Source of the DNA: Clostridia bacterium
GTDB taxonomy: Bacteria > Bacillota > Clostridia > Lachnospirales > Lachnospiraceae
NCBI GenBank assembly: GCA_910574835.1
Contig: CAJTDE010000015.1
Location: forward strand, 37,550-101,549
Direction: 5' to 3'
DNA length: 64,000 nt
In this document: positions 25,525-35,282 of the stretch, piece by piece
Layout: every line of letters starts with the position of its first letter
Position numbering within the stretch: position 1 is the stretch's first letter
Notes under the pieces: model-generated
What the model was told of the DNA's origin: nothing
The model's input: the letters and a program-made list of their open reading frames with translations, nothing else
Database searches by the model: none
Made by a program: the position numbers and the translations under genes

Positions 25525-26603
25525 TTATACAATCCAATTTCCAACATAAGGAATCTTTTTTAATAATTGTACCACCAACCAGCTTCCTATAAAAATTAAG
25601 AGTCCCAAGAGCGGTACCACAGGCCACAGACTCAGATTTTTTAAAACTCCTCCCTTGTCAAGCATGTCTATCCAAAATGGATGAATGATATAGATTCCCA
25701 ATGTACAGTGCGAAATTTTCAGGATAAATCTTTTATAAGACTCTTTATTCCCCACCTGCACTTTCTTTTTAAAAAATAAAAATACCGCTGCTGCAAAAAC
25801 ACACGGAAAAACAGTAACACTATCATTGCAAAAATAATTCATTGCGGTTCCGTTTACCAAAGTTCTATGAGCATTTAAAAAAGCTGCCGCAATTACGCTT
25901 AAGCATCCCGCTAAATATAACCCTCTTTCTGCCTTCTTTGACCAATTATATTGATCTATAAAATACCCAACAGAAAAAATCCGATACATCCTGTCAGCAT
26001 TTCCGGCGATACGGCATTTAAAATAGGAGCAACCAAGTCTTTATGCGGAAACTGAAAAAGCAGTACCGTACTTCTTAGCACACCAAAAACAAGAAACAGC
26101 AGCACACAATAAGCCAAAAGCTGCATGTTCCTTTTGTCCGTTATTAATTTTAGCAGCGGACAAATTGCCAAGATTCCTATAAATACCGGCAAATACCACA
26201 TATGCATGCGAGGAGACAGTATAGCTGTTTTTAGGATTTCTTTTATAAGCGCACTGGCTTCCATTCTCATTTCATAATATACAATTACATCAAATGCCCC
26301 ATAAATTACTCGCCAACACCAATAGCTTACAAACAATTTTCCTATGTATTTCTTATATAAATCACTAATTGATATCTTTTTTGATGGTTCCAGATACAGC
26401 AGCCCGCTGATCATAAAAAAGACCGGAACTGCAAATCTCGTCACGCTATTCCAAAAATTCAATACATGCCATTCTAATGTATGAATCGGAACAGAATAAA
26501 GCCACCTGACATTAATATGCAAAAGAACAACCGCAAAACAGGCAGTAATCCTCAGAGCCTCTATCCACATTATCCTAGACTTTTTTCCATACTCCTTCTC
26601 CAT
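25525..26603 (-). pseudogene. Acyltransferase family 3 (OafA/WecH-like), interrupted by a -1 frameshift
   Basis: Two overlapping frames together encode one acyltransferase-3 protein of about 360 residues. The N-terminal part (26603 to about 25960) has WIEALRITACFAVVLLHINV, with the conserved His in the first helix, and HMWYLPVFIGIL; it runs into a stop right after TGCIGFFLLG. The C-terminal part continues in the other frame (YFIDQYNWSKK ... GIYIIHPFWID) to 25525. One extra G in the GGG run near 25970 would restore FFLLGYFI, the family pattern. The frameshift may be a real inactivating or phase-variable change, or a sequencing error. An intact enzyme would O-acetylate exported polysaccharide. 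The start overlaps the upstream gene by 29 nt. Confidence 0.8.
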
Positions 26604-28077
26604 CTTCGTGCTTTCTAAAGGCTTTTTTCAGATATCTTCCTAATTCCTGCCCGCCGTCTATCCCCAGCAATATGAACATCGGGACAAAATTCACCAAATA
26701 CCTGGAACGTGTCTCCCAAATCAACAAAAACAAAAACAGACCGAATACCGCTATCTGCACCGCCAATGCCTCTTGTACATCTCCCTTCCGCAGAACATTG
26801 CAAAATATAGAAAGAAATATCCCCAGTAGCAGCAAAAAATGTACTGCGCTGCAATACTGATAGGTCTTTTTATATTCTATTCCGCTATCCAATACCCAAG
26901 AATGCAAGGGGCTTTCCTGCAAAGGCTCTCGTTTTAGCTTCTCAGGCGCAAAGTAAACACCATCACCCCAGGTAAATAGTATCTTTTCCTTCAAATGCTC
27001 TTTCATCCCCCAAATCCCATATCTCCCAAGTTGTTTTTGGATAAAAGCGCGATCTACTTCCCGTTTTTCTTCCTTCCCTTCTATGGAAGCTGTCATCCAG
27101 TAAACATCCGCATTGTATCCGCCATGACCAGCCAATCCCATAGCCAGCCAATGCTCCACCGGAAACTCATTTTTCTCTACTTCCGCAGTGTCCAGAAACG
27201 AAAGCTGTCCAGGGAGAATCGTTAAAAATCCTATAACGAAAAGAAAAGGAGCAAGCAGCATGATACTCTGTGTAATACGCTTTTTTGTTTTTTCCCTCTG
27301 CAGCCAGATGTGTATCAGCAGTGCTATAAGAATAACTCCCAGGCTTCCTTTTACCTTATACCCCAAACCAAGAACTACTGCGGTCAAGAGTAAAAATCTT
27401 ATGTCTCTTTTTCGAAGCTGATAACATAAGAAGGTTCCTGTTACAAAGGGCAGAGCAAAAGTATCTGTGTAAAATATGGCTGCATGCATATAAAAAGGCA
27501 AAAACAGCGCACAAAGCATAAGCGACAGAAAGCCGCTTCGTACTCCATATAAACGACGTACCAAGAGGAAAAGAAATCCCATTCCCAAAACCATCAAAAA
27601 TACATTCAGCCATACTCCCAAAGTAATATAAGAACATATTCCTCCGAACATTTTAAAGCAGACAGCTAAAAACATACAAACTGTCATATTATTTGGATAG
27701 GTGGTAAAATACCAGTTGCTTTGCTCTGACAGAGTTCCGCTTTCGGCAATCTCCGCCGCTCCTTGATAAACTGCTCCAAAATCCCAGCTTGGCCGTACCC
27801 GCAATGATAAGCCTGCATAGAGCAGCCCTGCCGCTATTATAAATAACAGCATAAAGGAAAATACCAACCAGCTTTTCTCGTTTCTCCATATATTGGGGAA
27901 AAATTTTCTAAACAGCACTGCTAAAAGGCCGAAAAAGCTCAAAAGAAATATTGCAAACAAACATATTTTTTTACTTTCCTGAAAAGATACCAGCACCCCA
28001 AAAATCAGCCAGCACCAAAGAAGCCCAAAAACTCCGGAAAATAATAAGACACATCCTCTTTGTACTCTACTCCACAT
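26575..28077 (-). CDS. GT39/ArnT-like polytopic membrane glycosyltransferase candidate
   Basis: A 500-residue membrane protein with about eleven helices; the first outer loop carries RPSWDFGAVYQGA and then WYFTTYPNNMTV, matching the PMT/GT39-like layout where an acidic residue in loop 1 is catalytic. It overlaps the upstream polymerase-like gene by 11 nt, and an AAAGG SD precedes the ATG. The downstream gene is the frameshifted acyltransferase. Expected role: transfer of a sugar from a polyprenyl phosphate to a surface glycan. Confidence 0.65.
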   Translation of the reverse strand: MWSRVQRGCVLLFSGVFGLLWCWLIFGVLVSFQESKKICLFAIFLLSFFGLLAVLFRKFFPNIWRNEKSWLVFSFMLLFIIAAGLLYAGLSLRVRPSWDFGAVYQGAAEIAESGTLSEQSNWYFTTYPNNMTVCMFLAVCFKMFGGICSYITLGVWLNVFLMVLGMGFLFLLVRRLYGVRSGFLSLMLCALFLPFYMHAAIFYTDTFALPFVTGTFLCYQLRKRDIRFLLLTAVVLGLGYKVKGSLGVILIALLIHIWLQREKTKKRITQSIMLLAPFLFVIGFLTILPGQLSFLDTAEVEKNEFPVEHWLAMGLAGHGGYNADVYWMTASIEGKEEKREVDRAFIQKQLGRYGIWGMKEHLKEKILFTWGDGVYFAPEKLKREPLQESPLHSWVLDSGIEYKKTYQYCSAVHFLLLLGIFLSIFCNVLRKGDVQEALAVQIAVFGLFLFLLIWETRSRYLVNFVPMFILLGIDGGQELGRYLKKAFRKHEDGEGVWKKV

Positions 28078-29272
28078 ATGTTACCTTTCTTTTGTAAAAG
28101 CATACAAGATATACAATCAAAAACAGCAGCCCCATTTGAAGGCTCATCAAGGCGTAGTCCATATTCAGAAGAATCAGCAGCGCCAGCCACATTCCTGCGG
28201 ATAAAAAGCTTCTGCTTTTCCGAATGGAGTATACTACAATTCCTATAAACAAAACCGTAAAACAAATCCCAGCCGGAATTGAAAAGCGCAATGCCGCATT
28301 CATAAAAACATTATGTGCATTATTCGCAATCCTTGTCTCTGTTACCTGGATCAAAGATTCTCCAAAACGCATTCCCCATCCTTGAGGGTATTTCAGTATT
28401 ACTTTTGCAACCGCTGTCCAAATCTCCGTACGATGCCCTAAAGTGAAAACACTCCTTTCAGCAAAAATCTTTGCTGCAACAATACCGCTGCCAATCAGAA
28501 AAATCCCGCTCGCAAAAATATGTACCCTGCGCAGCCTAAAATTTTTCCAATCCATACGATCTAAAATATCTCCTATAAAGATTAACAGCACACCAACAAT
28601 TCCGGTCCAGGAATGTGTTAAATACAAACAAACCAATAATACCAACAAGCTCATCCCATAAGATAATCGGCTCTTAAATTTTTTCCTGTAAGCTACAAAA
28701 AGCGCAATAAATGCTACCAGCATCAAAGCATATTCACTTTTATGGCTATAAATCCAATAGTGACGCGTCTCATAATAATAGGGCGGAAGCTTATAAAAAA
28801 TAAATTGATTATTACAAATCAGCAAATTCGTATATCCCAGAATATAGTAGAAAATGCTCCCTGCATTGGATAAAACAATACAATGAATCAAAAACCTTAT
28901 ATTATCCTGCTTTCCCTCACCCATCCCCGCATCAAACAAAATCAAAACCGGAAATAGCAAAAAGGCAACCGTATTGTTTATCTGCTCCCAATACCAATGC
29001 AGATATTTATAATTGAAGTAAAAAGAAAATAAATTATATGCTGCAAGAAGAAGAATATAAGGAAGCCATTTCTTCCAAGGTTTTTCTTGATCCCATTTTT
29101 TTACTATCCGAATCCCCATATATAGACTTAAAAACAAATATGCCCAGGAAAAGCCGCCATAATAAGCGCTTAGATACACATCCGTATAAGGGCTGTAAAA
29201 TGCCGGAAACAATAATGTAAAAACAAAATAGCTTTTTAAAACCCAGGAATCCCATTCTTTTACCCGGCTCAT
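28067..29272 (-). CDS. O-antigen ligase/polymerase-like membrane protein (Wzy/WaaL family)
   Basis: A 401-residue protein with about eleven membrane helices and a large outer loop near residues 290-320 containing HRTEIWTAV and ANNAHNVFMNAALR, the RxE...H pattern of the O-antigen ligase family. Such proteins polymerise or ligate lipid-linked oligosaccharides on the outer face. SD AGAGAGG precedes the ATG. It heads a small minus-strand unit with the GT39-like and acyltransferase genes, divergent from the glycosylphosphotransferase gene. The ~70-bp repeat lies 20 nt upstream of its start codon. Confidence 0.75.
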   Translation of the reverse strand: MSRVKEWDSWVLKSYFVFTLLFPAFYSPYTDVYLSAYYGGFSWAYLFLSLYMGIRIVKKWDQEKPWKKWLPYILLLAAYNLFSFYFNYKYLHWYWEQINNTVAFLLFPVLILFDAGMGEGKQDNIRFLIHCIVLSNAGSIFYYILGYTNLLICNNQFIFYKLPPYYYETRHYWIYSHKSEYALMLVAFIALFVAYRKKFKSRLSYGMSLLVLLVCLYLTHSWTGIVGVLLIFIGDILDRMDWKNFRLRRVHIFASGIFLIGSGIVAAKIFAERSVFTLGHRTEIWTAVAKVILKYPQGWGMRFGESLIQVTETRIANNAHNVFMNAALRFSIPAGICFTVLFIGIVVYSIRKSRSFLSAGMWLALLILLNMDYALMSLQMGLLFLIVYLVCFYKRKVTYVE

Positions 29273-29291
29273 ACCACACCTCTCTTTCTTT

Positions 29292-29360
29292 TAGTACAAC
29301 ATTGTATAAATAACGGTGAATCATGTGCTTGATATCTGTGTCAGCCGCACATTAACATTT
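29292..29360. repeat. Copy 1 of a ~70-bp dispersed repeat
   Basis: The first 53 nt (29292-29344) match 47116-47168 at 45 positions in the same orientation, sharing the core GAATCATGTGCTTGATATC. The left end TAGTACAACATTG is the inverted complement of the right end of copy 2, so the ancestral element had terminal inverted repeats. It lies 20 nt upstream of the minus-strand start at 29272, in the same position relative to a gene start as copy 2. Confidence 0.8.
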
Positions 29361-29416
29361 TTTAGCCGGACCACTACTTAGCCTTATCGTTTTATTATAT
29401 ACTAACTACTTAGGAT

Positions 29417-29445
29417 TTGACAAGCAATCCCAATTCTTTTATGAT
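29417..29445 (+). promoter_or_regulatory. Predicted sigma-A promoter of the glycosylphosphotransferase gene
   Basis: TTGACA (29417-29422), 17-nt spacer, TATGAT (29440-29445), about 65 nt before the ATG at 29511. Consensus-like and well placed. Confidence 0.7.
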
Positions 29446-29510
29446 ATAGTTTAGATAATACAGGTGTGAAAAGCAACGATAAAGTTTCCAGAAACAAGAG
29501 GTGGCAGGAT

Positions 29511-30932
29511 ATGTCAAGCATGAGCCAAAAACAGCGGCTAATTCAAAACTATACAATTCTTGCGGTAGAATGTCTGTGCATTATATTGTCCTTTATATTG
29601 GGTGTCCTGACTCGCGGCGCGGCAGTAAGCTTTCAGGCTTTTGCGAAAAGCTATATTGCTGTCATTGCTTATATTCTGTTCTTTCATCTGCTTTCTTACT
29701 ATTTATTTGACTGGAACGTAAATATCTTTAAGAGAGGCTACTATATTGAACTGGTAGCCGTATTTAAGTACAATCTTGTGCTGATTTTCTTTTTAAGCTT
29801 TTTTCTTTATATCACTAAAATAGCTGAAGATTTTTCCCGTTTGATGTTTGGCTACTTTTTTTGTTACAATATTCTGTTCACTTATATCGGGCACCTACTT
29901 ATAAAAAAATATTTTACAACTGTCTATCGTACCAGCTCCGGAAGCAGCAAAGTATTTGTGATTACTACTTCTGCTTATGCCGATAAGATTTCTAAAAACC
30001 TTACAAATTCAGGGGAATGGAGCTTTGAAATTACCGGAATGGCATTAATGGATACAGACAGCAAAGGCTTTTCCATTCAAGGTATACCGGTTATTGCTGA
30101 CAAAAATGATCTTTTTGTTCAGTTTAAAACAAAGGTCGTAGATGAAGTTTTTATCCATCTTCCTGATTATTCTAAAGAGGATATTGAGGAATTAATCATC
30201 AATTTTGAAAGCATGGGGATTACAGTTCATGTAAATATTGATTATTTTAATAATGTAATTGCTCATAAAACCACGGAAATTTTTGCCGGATTTACAGTGC
30301 TTTCCTATGAGGCCAGCACATTTGATTACAGGCGGCTTCTTGTAAAGCGTATTATGGATATTATAGGAGCTATTGTTGGACTTGCTGTTACGATTATCCT
30401 GACGCCTTTTATTGCTCTGGCTATTAAGCTGGATTCCAAGGGACCTGTATTGTTTGCTCAAAAAAGGGTTGGAAAAAACGGACGATACTTTAAGCTTTAT
30501 AAATTTCGTTCCATGTACACAGATGCAGAAGTGCGAAAAAAAGAATTGATGGCTCAAAATGAAATGGACGGGCCTATGTTCAAAGTGGAACATGATCCAA
30601 GAATTACAAAGGTTGGCGCATTTTTACGAAAAACCAGTATGGATGAGCTGCCTCAGTTTTACAATATCCTAATTGGAAATATGAGTCTGGTAGGAACCCG
30701 GCCGCCTACTGTTGATGAATTTAATCAGTACGATCTTTATTACCGTCGCCGCCTTAGTATTAAACCTGGTCTGACAGGATTGTGGCAGGTCAGCGGCCGA
30801 AGTGACATTACAGACTTTAAAGAGGTTGTGAAATTAGATTTGGAATATATTGATAATTGGTCACTGACTTCGGATATCCGGATTTTATTGATGACTCTTT
30901 GGGTCGTAGTAATGAAAAAGGGGGCGCGGTAA
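29511..30932 (+). CDS. Polyprenyl glycosylphosphotransferase (WbaP/CpsE-like priming enzyme)
   Basis: About 473 residues: five N-terminal membrane helices, a central nucleotide-fold domain (SGSSKVFVITTSAYADK), and a C-terminal bacterial sugar transferase domain with RRLLVKRIMDIIGA, LYKFRSMYTDA, SMDELPQFYNIL and GLTGLWQVSGRS. It transfers a sugar-1-phosphate (often glucose or galactose) to undecaprenyl phosphate, starting repeat-unit assembly for the Wzx/Wzy route. A GTG at 29466 could extend it, but SD AGAGGTGG favours the ATG at 29511. It stands alone on the plus strand with its own promoter and converges on licD, 13 nt away. Confidence 0.9.
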   Translation: MSSMSQKQRLIQNYTILAVECLCIILSFILGVLTRGAAVSFQAFAKSYIAVIAYILFFHLLSYYLFDWNVNIFKRGYYIELVAVFKYNLVLIFFLSFFLYITKIAEDFSRLMFGYFFCYNILFTYIGHLLIKKYFTTVYRTSSGSSKVFVITTSAYADKISKNLTNSGEWSFEITGMALMDTDSKGFSIQGIPVIADKNDLFVQFKTKVVDEVFIHLPDYSKEDIEELIINFESMGITVHVNIDYFNNVIAHKTTEIFAGFTVLSYEASTFDYRRLLVKRIMDIIGAIVGLAVTIILTPFIALAIKLDSKGPVLFAQKRVGKNGRYFKLYKFRSMYTDAEVRKKELMAQNEMDGPMFKVEHDPRITKVGAFLRKTSMDELPQFYNILIGNMSLVGTRPPTVDEFNQYDLYYRRRLSIKPGLTGLWQVSGRSDITDFKEVVKLDLEYIDNWSLTSDIRILLMTLWVVVMKKGAR

Positions 30933-30945
30933 CGCTCCCTCTTAA

Positions 30946-31770
30946 TTACTTGTAAACTCCAAAATCCAATTCGATAATATGATGTGTCTTTCGTTTTTCC
31001 TTTGAAGGAATCTCCATATAGTTTCCATAAGCTTTTGTCAAAAATGCATCGTATCCTCTTGGAACAGAAAATAATTCTCCCTCAAAAGGAATTTGTATGA
31101 GATCCTCTAAAATTTTCTTAGGGAAATACCACTCGTGTGCCGATGTCCCTTCATGGACAAATACATTTTTGCAGTCATTTTTCTGTCGATGCAGAGCTGT
31201 CAGTCTATGTATACGGGCATGCAGCTCTTTTTTTGTATAAAAAAGCGCCCAAAAACGAAACGGCAGAAATTTCAGCCATTTTATTAACCCTTGCCCTTTC
31301 CATACATACGTTTTACACTTTATAAGTAAAAGGTGTGCAAATATCCGAAACTTTTTTGCTTCTTTAATTGCTTCCTTTTCATCATTATTTCGATTATCAT
31401 ATGAAAACAAATCAATATAAATCTCTTTTGCCGAATCCTTCTGACAAGATATACTTTCCACAAATCGTGTCCCTTTTAAGCGAATCTTGCTAAATGTCAG
31501 ACCGCAGTCGTCATCCGTATTACTATTTTGAATATAGTACTGTCCTGCTAATTCCTGCGGCGCAATCTTAAGAAATCTGTCATATTCTTCCCGCAAAAAC
31601 CCTATATCCAAATCATCATCCCACGGAATAAACCCTTTATGCCGCACTGCTCCCAGCATACTGCCTGCATCCAAAAAATATTGAATTTGATGCTTCTCAC
31701 AGATTCTTTTCACTTCTTTGGCCATTTCAAGCTGCAGCATCTGCACTTTCCTAAGCTCTTCCTGCGTCAT
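30946..31770 (-). CDS. licD: LicD family phosphotransferase (phosphocholine transfer)
   Basis: A 274-residue protein with the LicD core near residues 33-57: DAGSMLGAVRHKGFIPWDDD followed by LDIG, the nucleotidyltransferase-like metal site. LicD enzymes attach phosphocholine (or related phospho-groups) from CDP-activated donors to sugars. The activating genes are in the same minus-strand locus: LicC-like at 43468, the LicC-LicA fusion at 44184 and a BCCT transporter at 41927, which supports phosphocholine rather than another group. It is the last gene of the locus, 12 nt after the radical SAM gene. Confidence 0.85.
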   Translation of the reverse strand: MTQEELRKVQMLQLEMAKEVKRICEKHQIQYFLDAGSMLGAVRHKGFIPWDDDLDIGFLREEYDRFLKIAPQELAGQYYIQNSNTDDDCGLTFSKIRLKGTRFVESISCQKDSAKEIYIDLFSYDNRNNDEKEAIKEAKKFRIFAHLLLIKCKTYVWKGQGLIKWLKFLPFRFWALFYTKKELHARIHRLTALHRQKNDCKNVFVHEGTSAHEWYFPKKILEDLIQIPFEGELFSVPRGYDAFLTKAYGNYMEIPSKEKRKTHHIIELDFGVYK

Positions 31771-31782
31771 ACCCTCTCCTTA

Positions 31783-32919
31783 TTAACAGTTTTCTTTACA
31801 TTTGGCTTTTATCTGTTCTCTACTTGTCTCACTTAAGCCATCTTCAGCTTCAACATTCATATCGCAGGTACTGCAGCGATCCAAATATTCTTTTTTAACT
31901 TTTCCGTCTCTATAATCCCGTACAATTTTATTTTCATACATACTATATTTTTTCTTTTTCCCCAACGACAGGAATTTATGCCGAAATACCCACCAAGCAG
32001 GCTTCCAGATATATTTGTGCATAGCCGGAGACACCGAACCTATCATCCAGCAATTACGTTCACAACTGCGTACCTGTTTCCGCACTGTTTCTGCCTGCGG
32101 GCTGTGCCATAGCTCATCCCATGTCTGTGATTTCAGATTACCCATCACCTTTTTATTTTTTGTTCCATTACAGGGCATAACATCTCCATAAGGATCAATA
32201 AAGAATGTATCAAAACTCATATCGCAAGGCAGCAGACGCTTTTGTCCATAAATATAATTAATTAAACCATGATTAAAATATGCACGAAACCATTTTTTAG
32301 GGCTTTTTGAACGTAAAAGTTCGTTAATCAAATTCTCAAATTCCCGAGCAACCATAGGTCTGTCATGGATAATATTTTTTGCCTCCACAAAATAAAAAGA
32401 ATTGTGGAGGGAAGCTGTTGCAAATTCCATATTCATGTCGTCCGATAACTGATACAAGTCTACTAGCTCTTTCGCATTTGCATCCTGAACTGTCATCCCA
32501 AATCCTACATCCTTCATTCCCATTGAAACCAGCTTCTTTAATGTTGTATACCCCCGGTTAAATCCATCTTCCAGGCCGCGAATTTTATTATTTGTTTCTT
32601 CTAAGCCTTCTATTGAAATACGGATTCCAATATGCGGAAATTCCTTACATAGATCAATGATACGTTCTGTAAAAAAGCCATTTGTAGAAATTACAATTCG
32701 ATCGCTTTTCTTATCCAACTCTCTTACAATTTCCTTTAAATCTGTTCGGACAAACGGCTCTCCCCCTGTAATATTTGTAAAATACATGGGCGGAAGCTTT
32801 CTTATTACCTCTAAGGACAATTCCTCCTCCGGCCTTGATGGTGCTTTATAACGATTACACATATTGCATCGTGCATTGCACCTATATGTTACTATCACTG
32901 TCCCATTTAATTTTTTCAT
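31783..32919 (-). CDS. Radical SAM protein with SPASM-type C-terminal cysteines
   Basis: A 378-residue protein. The radical SAM cluster motif CNARCNMC (C14, C18, C21) follows a short N-terminal strand; ITGGEPFVR is the SAM-contact motif. The C-terminal half has cysteine pairs (LPCDMSFD, DVMPCNGT, SCERNCWM, DRCSTCDM, and a terminal CKENC) typical of SPASM auxiliary Fe-S clusters. Proteins like this occur in clostridial polysaccharide loci with no assigned reaction; peptide or sugar modification is possible. It lies between a GT4 gene and licD in one transcription unit. Substrate unknown. Confidence 0.8.
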   Translation of the reverse strand: MKKLNGTVIVTYRCNARCNMCNRYKAPSRPEEELSLEVIRKLPPMYFTNITGGEPFVRTDLKEIVRELDKKSDRIVISTNGFFTERIIDLCKEFPHIGIRISIEGLEETNNKIRGLEDGFNRGYTTLKKLVSMGMKDVGFGMTVQDANAKELVDLYQLSDDMNMEFATASLHNSFYFVEAKNIIHDRPMVAREFENLINELLRSKSPKKWFRAYFNHGLINYIYGQKRLLPCDMSFDTFFIDPYGDVMPCNGTKNKKVMGNLKSQTWDELWHSPQAETVRKQVRSCERNCWMIGSVSPAMHKYIWKPAWWVFRHKFLSLGKKKKYSMYENKIVRDYRDGKVKKEYLDRCSTCDMNVEAEDGLSETSREQIKAKCKENC

Positions 32920-32933
32920 TCGATGAAGTCTCC

Positions 32934-34136
32934 TTAATTAGCATAAATGTCTATCAGCCGTTTATAATATAATTCAATTGTGTTAAAAGAAATCTTCTTA
33001 CAATTTTCACTATATTGTTCTAATAATTTATGATCCTTCCACATTTTTTCAATCTTATTCTTCAATTGCTCAGAATTACCGCTTTCAAATAACTCACCTG
33101 TTATATTTACCTGTATTAATTCTGGTATTCCTCCAATATCTGCTCCAAGCACCGGAGTTCCGTATAATTGACTTTCTAAAACCGAAAAGGGACAATTCTC
33201 ATAACACTCAGACGGGCAGATACAAAACCGTGCCTCACGAATCAGATTTTCAAGCTCTCTCTGCTTTTGAAATCCGACATTTTTGATATTAGAAACTTTC
33301 TCTACCTCTCCTTCCAGTGGTCCGGAACCGGCAAAAACAAATGGAAGCTCCGGCAGACAACTGCATACTTTTAATAAGGTCTTAACTCCCTTTTCTTCTG
33401 AAAATCTTCCAAAATACAAAATGTAATTCTTCTTTTCTACATCTTTCCATTCGGTTTGAATAACAAAATTATGAAGAACCGTTGTTTTGTTTCTGAATAT
33501 GGAATTGATATTTAATTTCCTCTGCATGAAATCCGACGGACATATGATAGTATCAATTTCCTGATAAATATTTCTCCTGTTCCAATAGAATCCCTCTGCC
33601 GCCCCGATTATACTTTTCACCTTTGAGCCGTGAATACAGCTTCCCTTTATACAATTCACAAATTGACCAGCCGAACACCTTTCACAATTCAGATTCTGAA
33701 CAGGCATCCGCATCATATGATTTGGGCATAACAGCTGGTAATCGTGTGCCGTATATATTATTTTTACCGTATGTTTTGACTTTTTGCTCCATTTCCTAAT
33801 TTCAACAAGGATAGACGGCGTTAATTGAAAATTAAAATTGTTCAAATGAACCACATCCGGCCGAAAGCTCTCAAGAACCTTTCGGATTTTTTTTCGAGCC
33901 TCAAAAGAATATATTGTCTTGAACGGATAAGTCAGCTTTTTCAGCTTTGAACCCACATGGAAATCCATCTCCGAAGTATATGCATTTACATCATTCCCCA
34001 CACAGCGATCTCTATGCTCCATTCCAAAATACTGAACTTCATGTCCTTTTTTTTTCAGATACTCCCCCAGTCTGAAAATATATGTCTCCGAACCCCCGTT
34101 GGGGTGCAGAAACTTATTTACCATTAAAATTTTCAT
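32934..34136 (-). CDS. GT4 glycosyltransferase
   Basis: About 400 residues in a GT-B fold. N-terminal KILMVNKFLHPNGGSETYIF is the acceptor-side glycine loop; YILYFGRFSEEKGVKTLL and FCICPSECYENCPFSVLES (E-x7-E type) mark the donor domain. A cysteine-rich insert around residues 145-165 (CPNHMM...CERC...CIKGSCIHG) is characteristic of one GT4 subgroup. The frame starts at 34157, but the ATG at 34136 has SD GAGGAAG. It overlaps the upstream GT4 gene by 23 nt. Adds a sugar to the repeat unit; donor unknown. Confidence 0.87.
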   Translation of the reverse strand: MKILMVNKFLHPNGGSETYIFRLGEYLKKKGHEVQYFGMEHRDRCVGNDVNAYTSEMDFHVGSKLKKLTYPFKTIYSFEARKKIRKVLESFRPDVVHLNNFNFQLTPSILVEIRKWSKKSKHTVKIIYTAHDYQLLCPNHMMRMPVQNLNCERCSAGQFVNCIKGSCIHGSKVKSIIGAAEGFYWNRRNIYQEIDTIICPSDFMQRKLNINSIFRNKTTVLHNFVIQTEWKDVEKKNYILYFGRFSEEKGVKTLLKVCSCLPELPFVFAGSGPLEGEVEKVSNIKNVGFQKQRELENLIREARFCICPSECYENCPFSVLESQLYGTPVLGADIGGIPELIQVNITGELFESGNSEQLKNKIEKMWKDHKLLEQYSENCKKISFNTIELYYKRLIDIYAN

Positions 34137-35262
34137 CTGACACTTCCTCATTACCATAAAGTTTTAATGTCTCTTTTACAACCTTATCCCATCCATAAGT
34201 ATCGCCTATCCTGCCCTCCGCCCTTTTTCGATATTCTTGAACCAAGTCCGGACTGTCGCATAACAGCTGCAGCTTGTCTCTCAAATCCTTGTAGTTTCCC
34301 TTCTCAAAGCACAAAGCGGACTCGCCGGTCACTTCCACACACTCTTGAATGTCACTGACAAGGCAACAGTTATGGTAACTCATTGCTTCCAGAAGGCTCA
34401 TGGGCATCCCTTCCAAATCACTTGGCAGAACATAAACATAAGTATTGCTGTACAGTTCCTCCAACATTCTCCCCTGAACAAACCCGGTAAATATAATCTG
34501 AGGATTCTTTTTTGCTAACTGCTGAAGCTCTTTCATAAAATCATTCGAATCACTTGCCCCTCCGGCAATTACCAATTTTTTAGATGTATTAAGCTCATTG
34601 AATGCCCTGATTAAGTATTTTAATCCCTTTTCCGGAACAATCCGTCCTAAATACAGAATATATTCTCCCTTTTGTAATTGCCAGTTATTTGTTATTTCTC
34701 TGCTGCTTCTAAAAGAAGGCTGACCGATTCCGTTTGGAATAAAATTCGTTTCCCGTCCATAGGTATTCTGAAAATATTCTTTTACATTCCTGCTTAAAAC
34801 AATAATTTCATCCGCATATTTTACAGCAGTTTTTTCTCCCAAAAGCAAATATTTTGAAGCAAAGCCAGACCATTTCGAACGTTTATGATCCAAACCATGA
34901 ATGGTAGCCACGGTACGCACGCCAAAAAGATGAGGCAGCCACAGCATTGCGCAGGGACCCTCCGCATGGAAATGTATCACATCAAATCCTCCAAATAAAG
35001 ACATTACCGCTGCTGCAAAGGATGAAGTAAACGCCGCCAGCCCTTTTTTATCTATTGTAAACACGCTGCGTATCGCAATGCCTCTATGCTCTTTTAAAGG
35101 AACCGCATCAAATTTCTCTCCGGCAACATGATGTCCCTTACGATTATAGCATACCACTTCATGTCCCAATTCTACCATACGGGCCGACAGCTCTTCCACT
35201 ACTATCTCGATCCCTCCTTCTCTGGAAGGAACCCTCTTCTGGCCTATCATTGCAATCTTCAT
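34114..35262 (-). CDS. GT4 glycosyltransferase with DUF1972-like N-terminal domain
   Basis: A 382-residue GT-B enzyme. The N-terminus KIAMIGQKRVPSREGGIE matches the DUF1972 family common in streptococcal and clostridial rhamnosyl/capsule transferases. The donor domain has YILYLGRIVPEKGLKYL and VYVLPSDLEGMPMSLLEAM. It lies between the split GT39-like gene and the second GT4 gene. Sugar specificity is not deducible, though relatives include rhamnosyltransferases. Confidence 0.87.
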   Translation of the reverse strand: MKIAMIGQKRVPSREGGIEIVVEELSARMVELGHEVVCYNRKGHHVAGEKFDAVPLKEHRGIAIRSVFTIDKKGLAAFTSSFAAAVMSLFGGFDVIHFHAEGPCAMLWLPHLFGVRTVATIHGLDHKRSKWSGFASKYLLLGEKTAVKYADEIIVLSRNVKEYFQNTYGRETNFIPNGIGQPSFRSSREITNNWQLQKGEYILYLGRIVPEKGLKYLIRAFNELNTSKKLVIAGGASDSNDFMKELQQLAKKNPQIIFTGFVQGRMLEELYSNTYVYVLPSDLEGMPMSLLEAMSYHNCCLVSDIQECVEVTGESALCFEKGNYKDLRDKLQLLCDSPDLVQEYRKRAEGRIGDTYGWDKVVKETLKLYGNEEVSDENFNGK

Positions 35263-35282
35263 GAAATCACCCGCCTGTTAGA

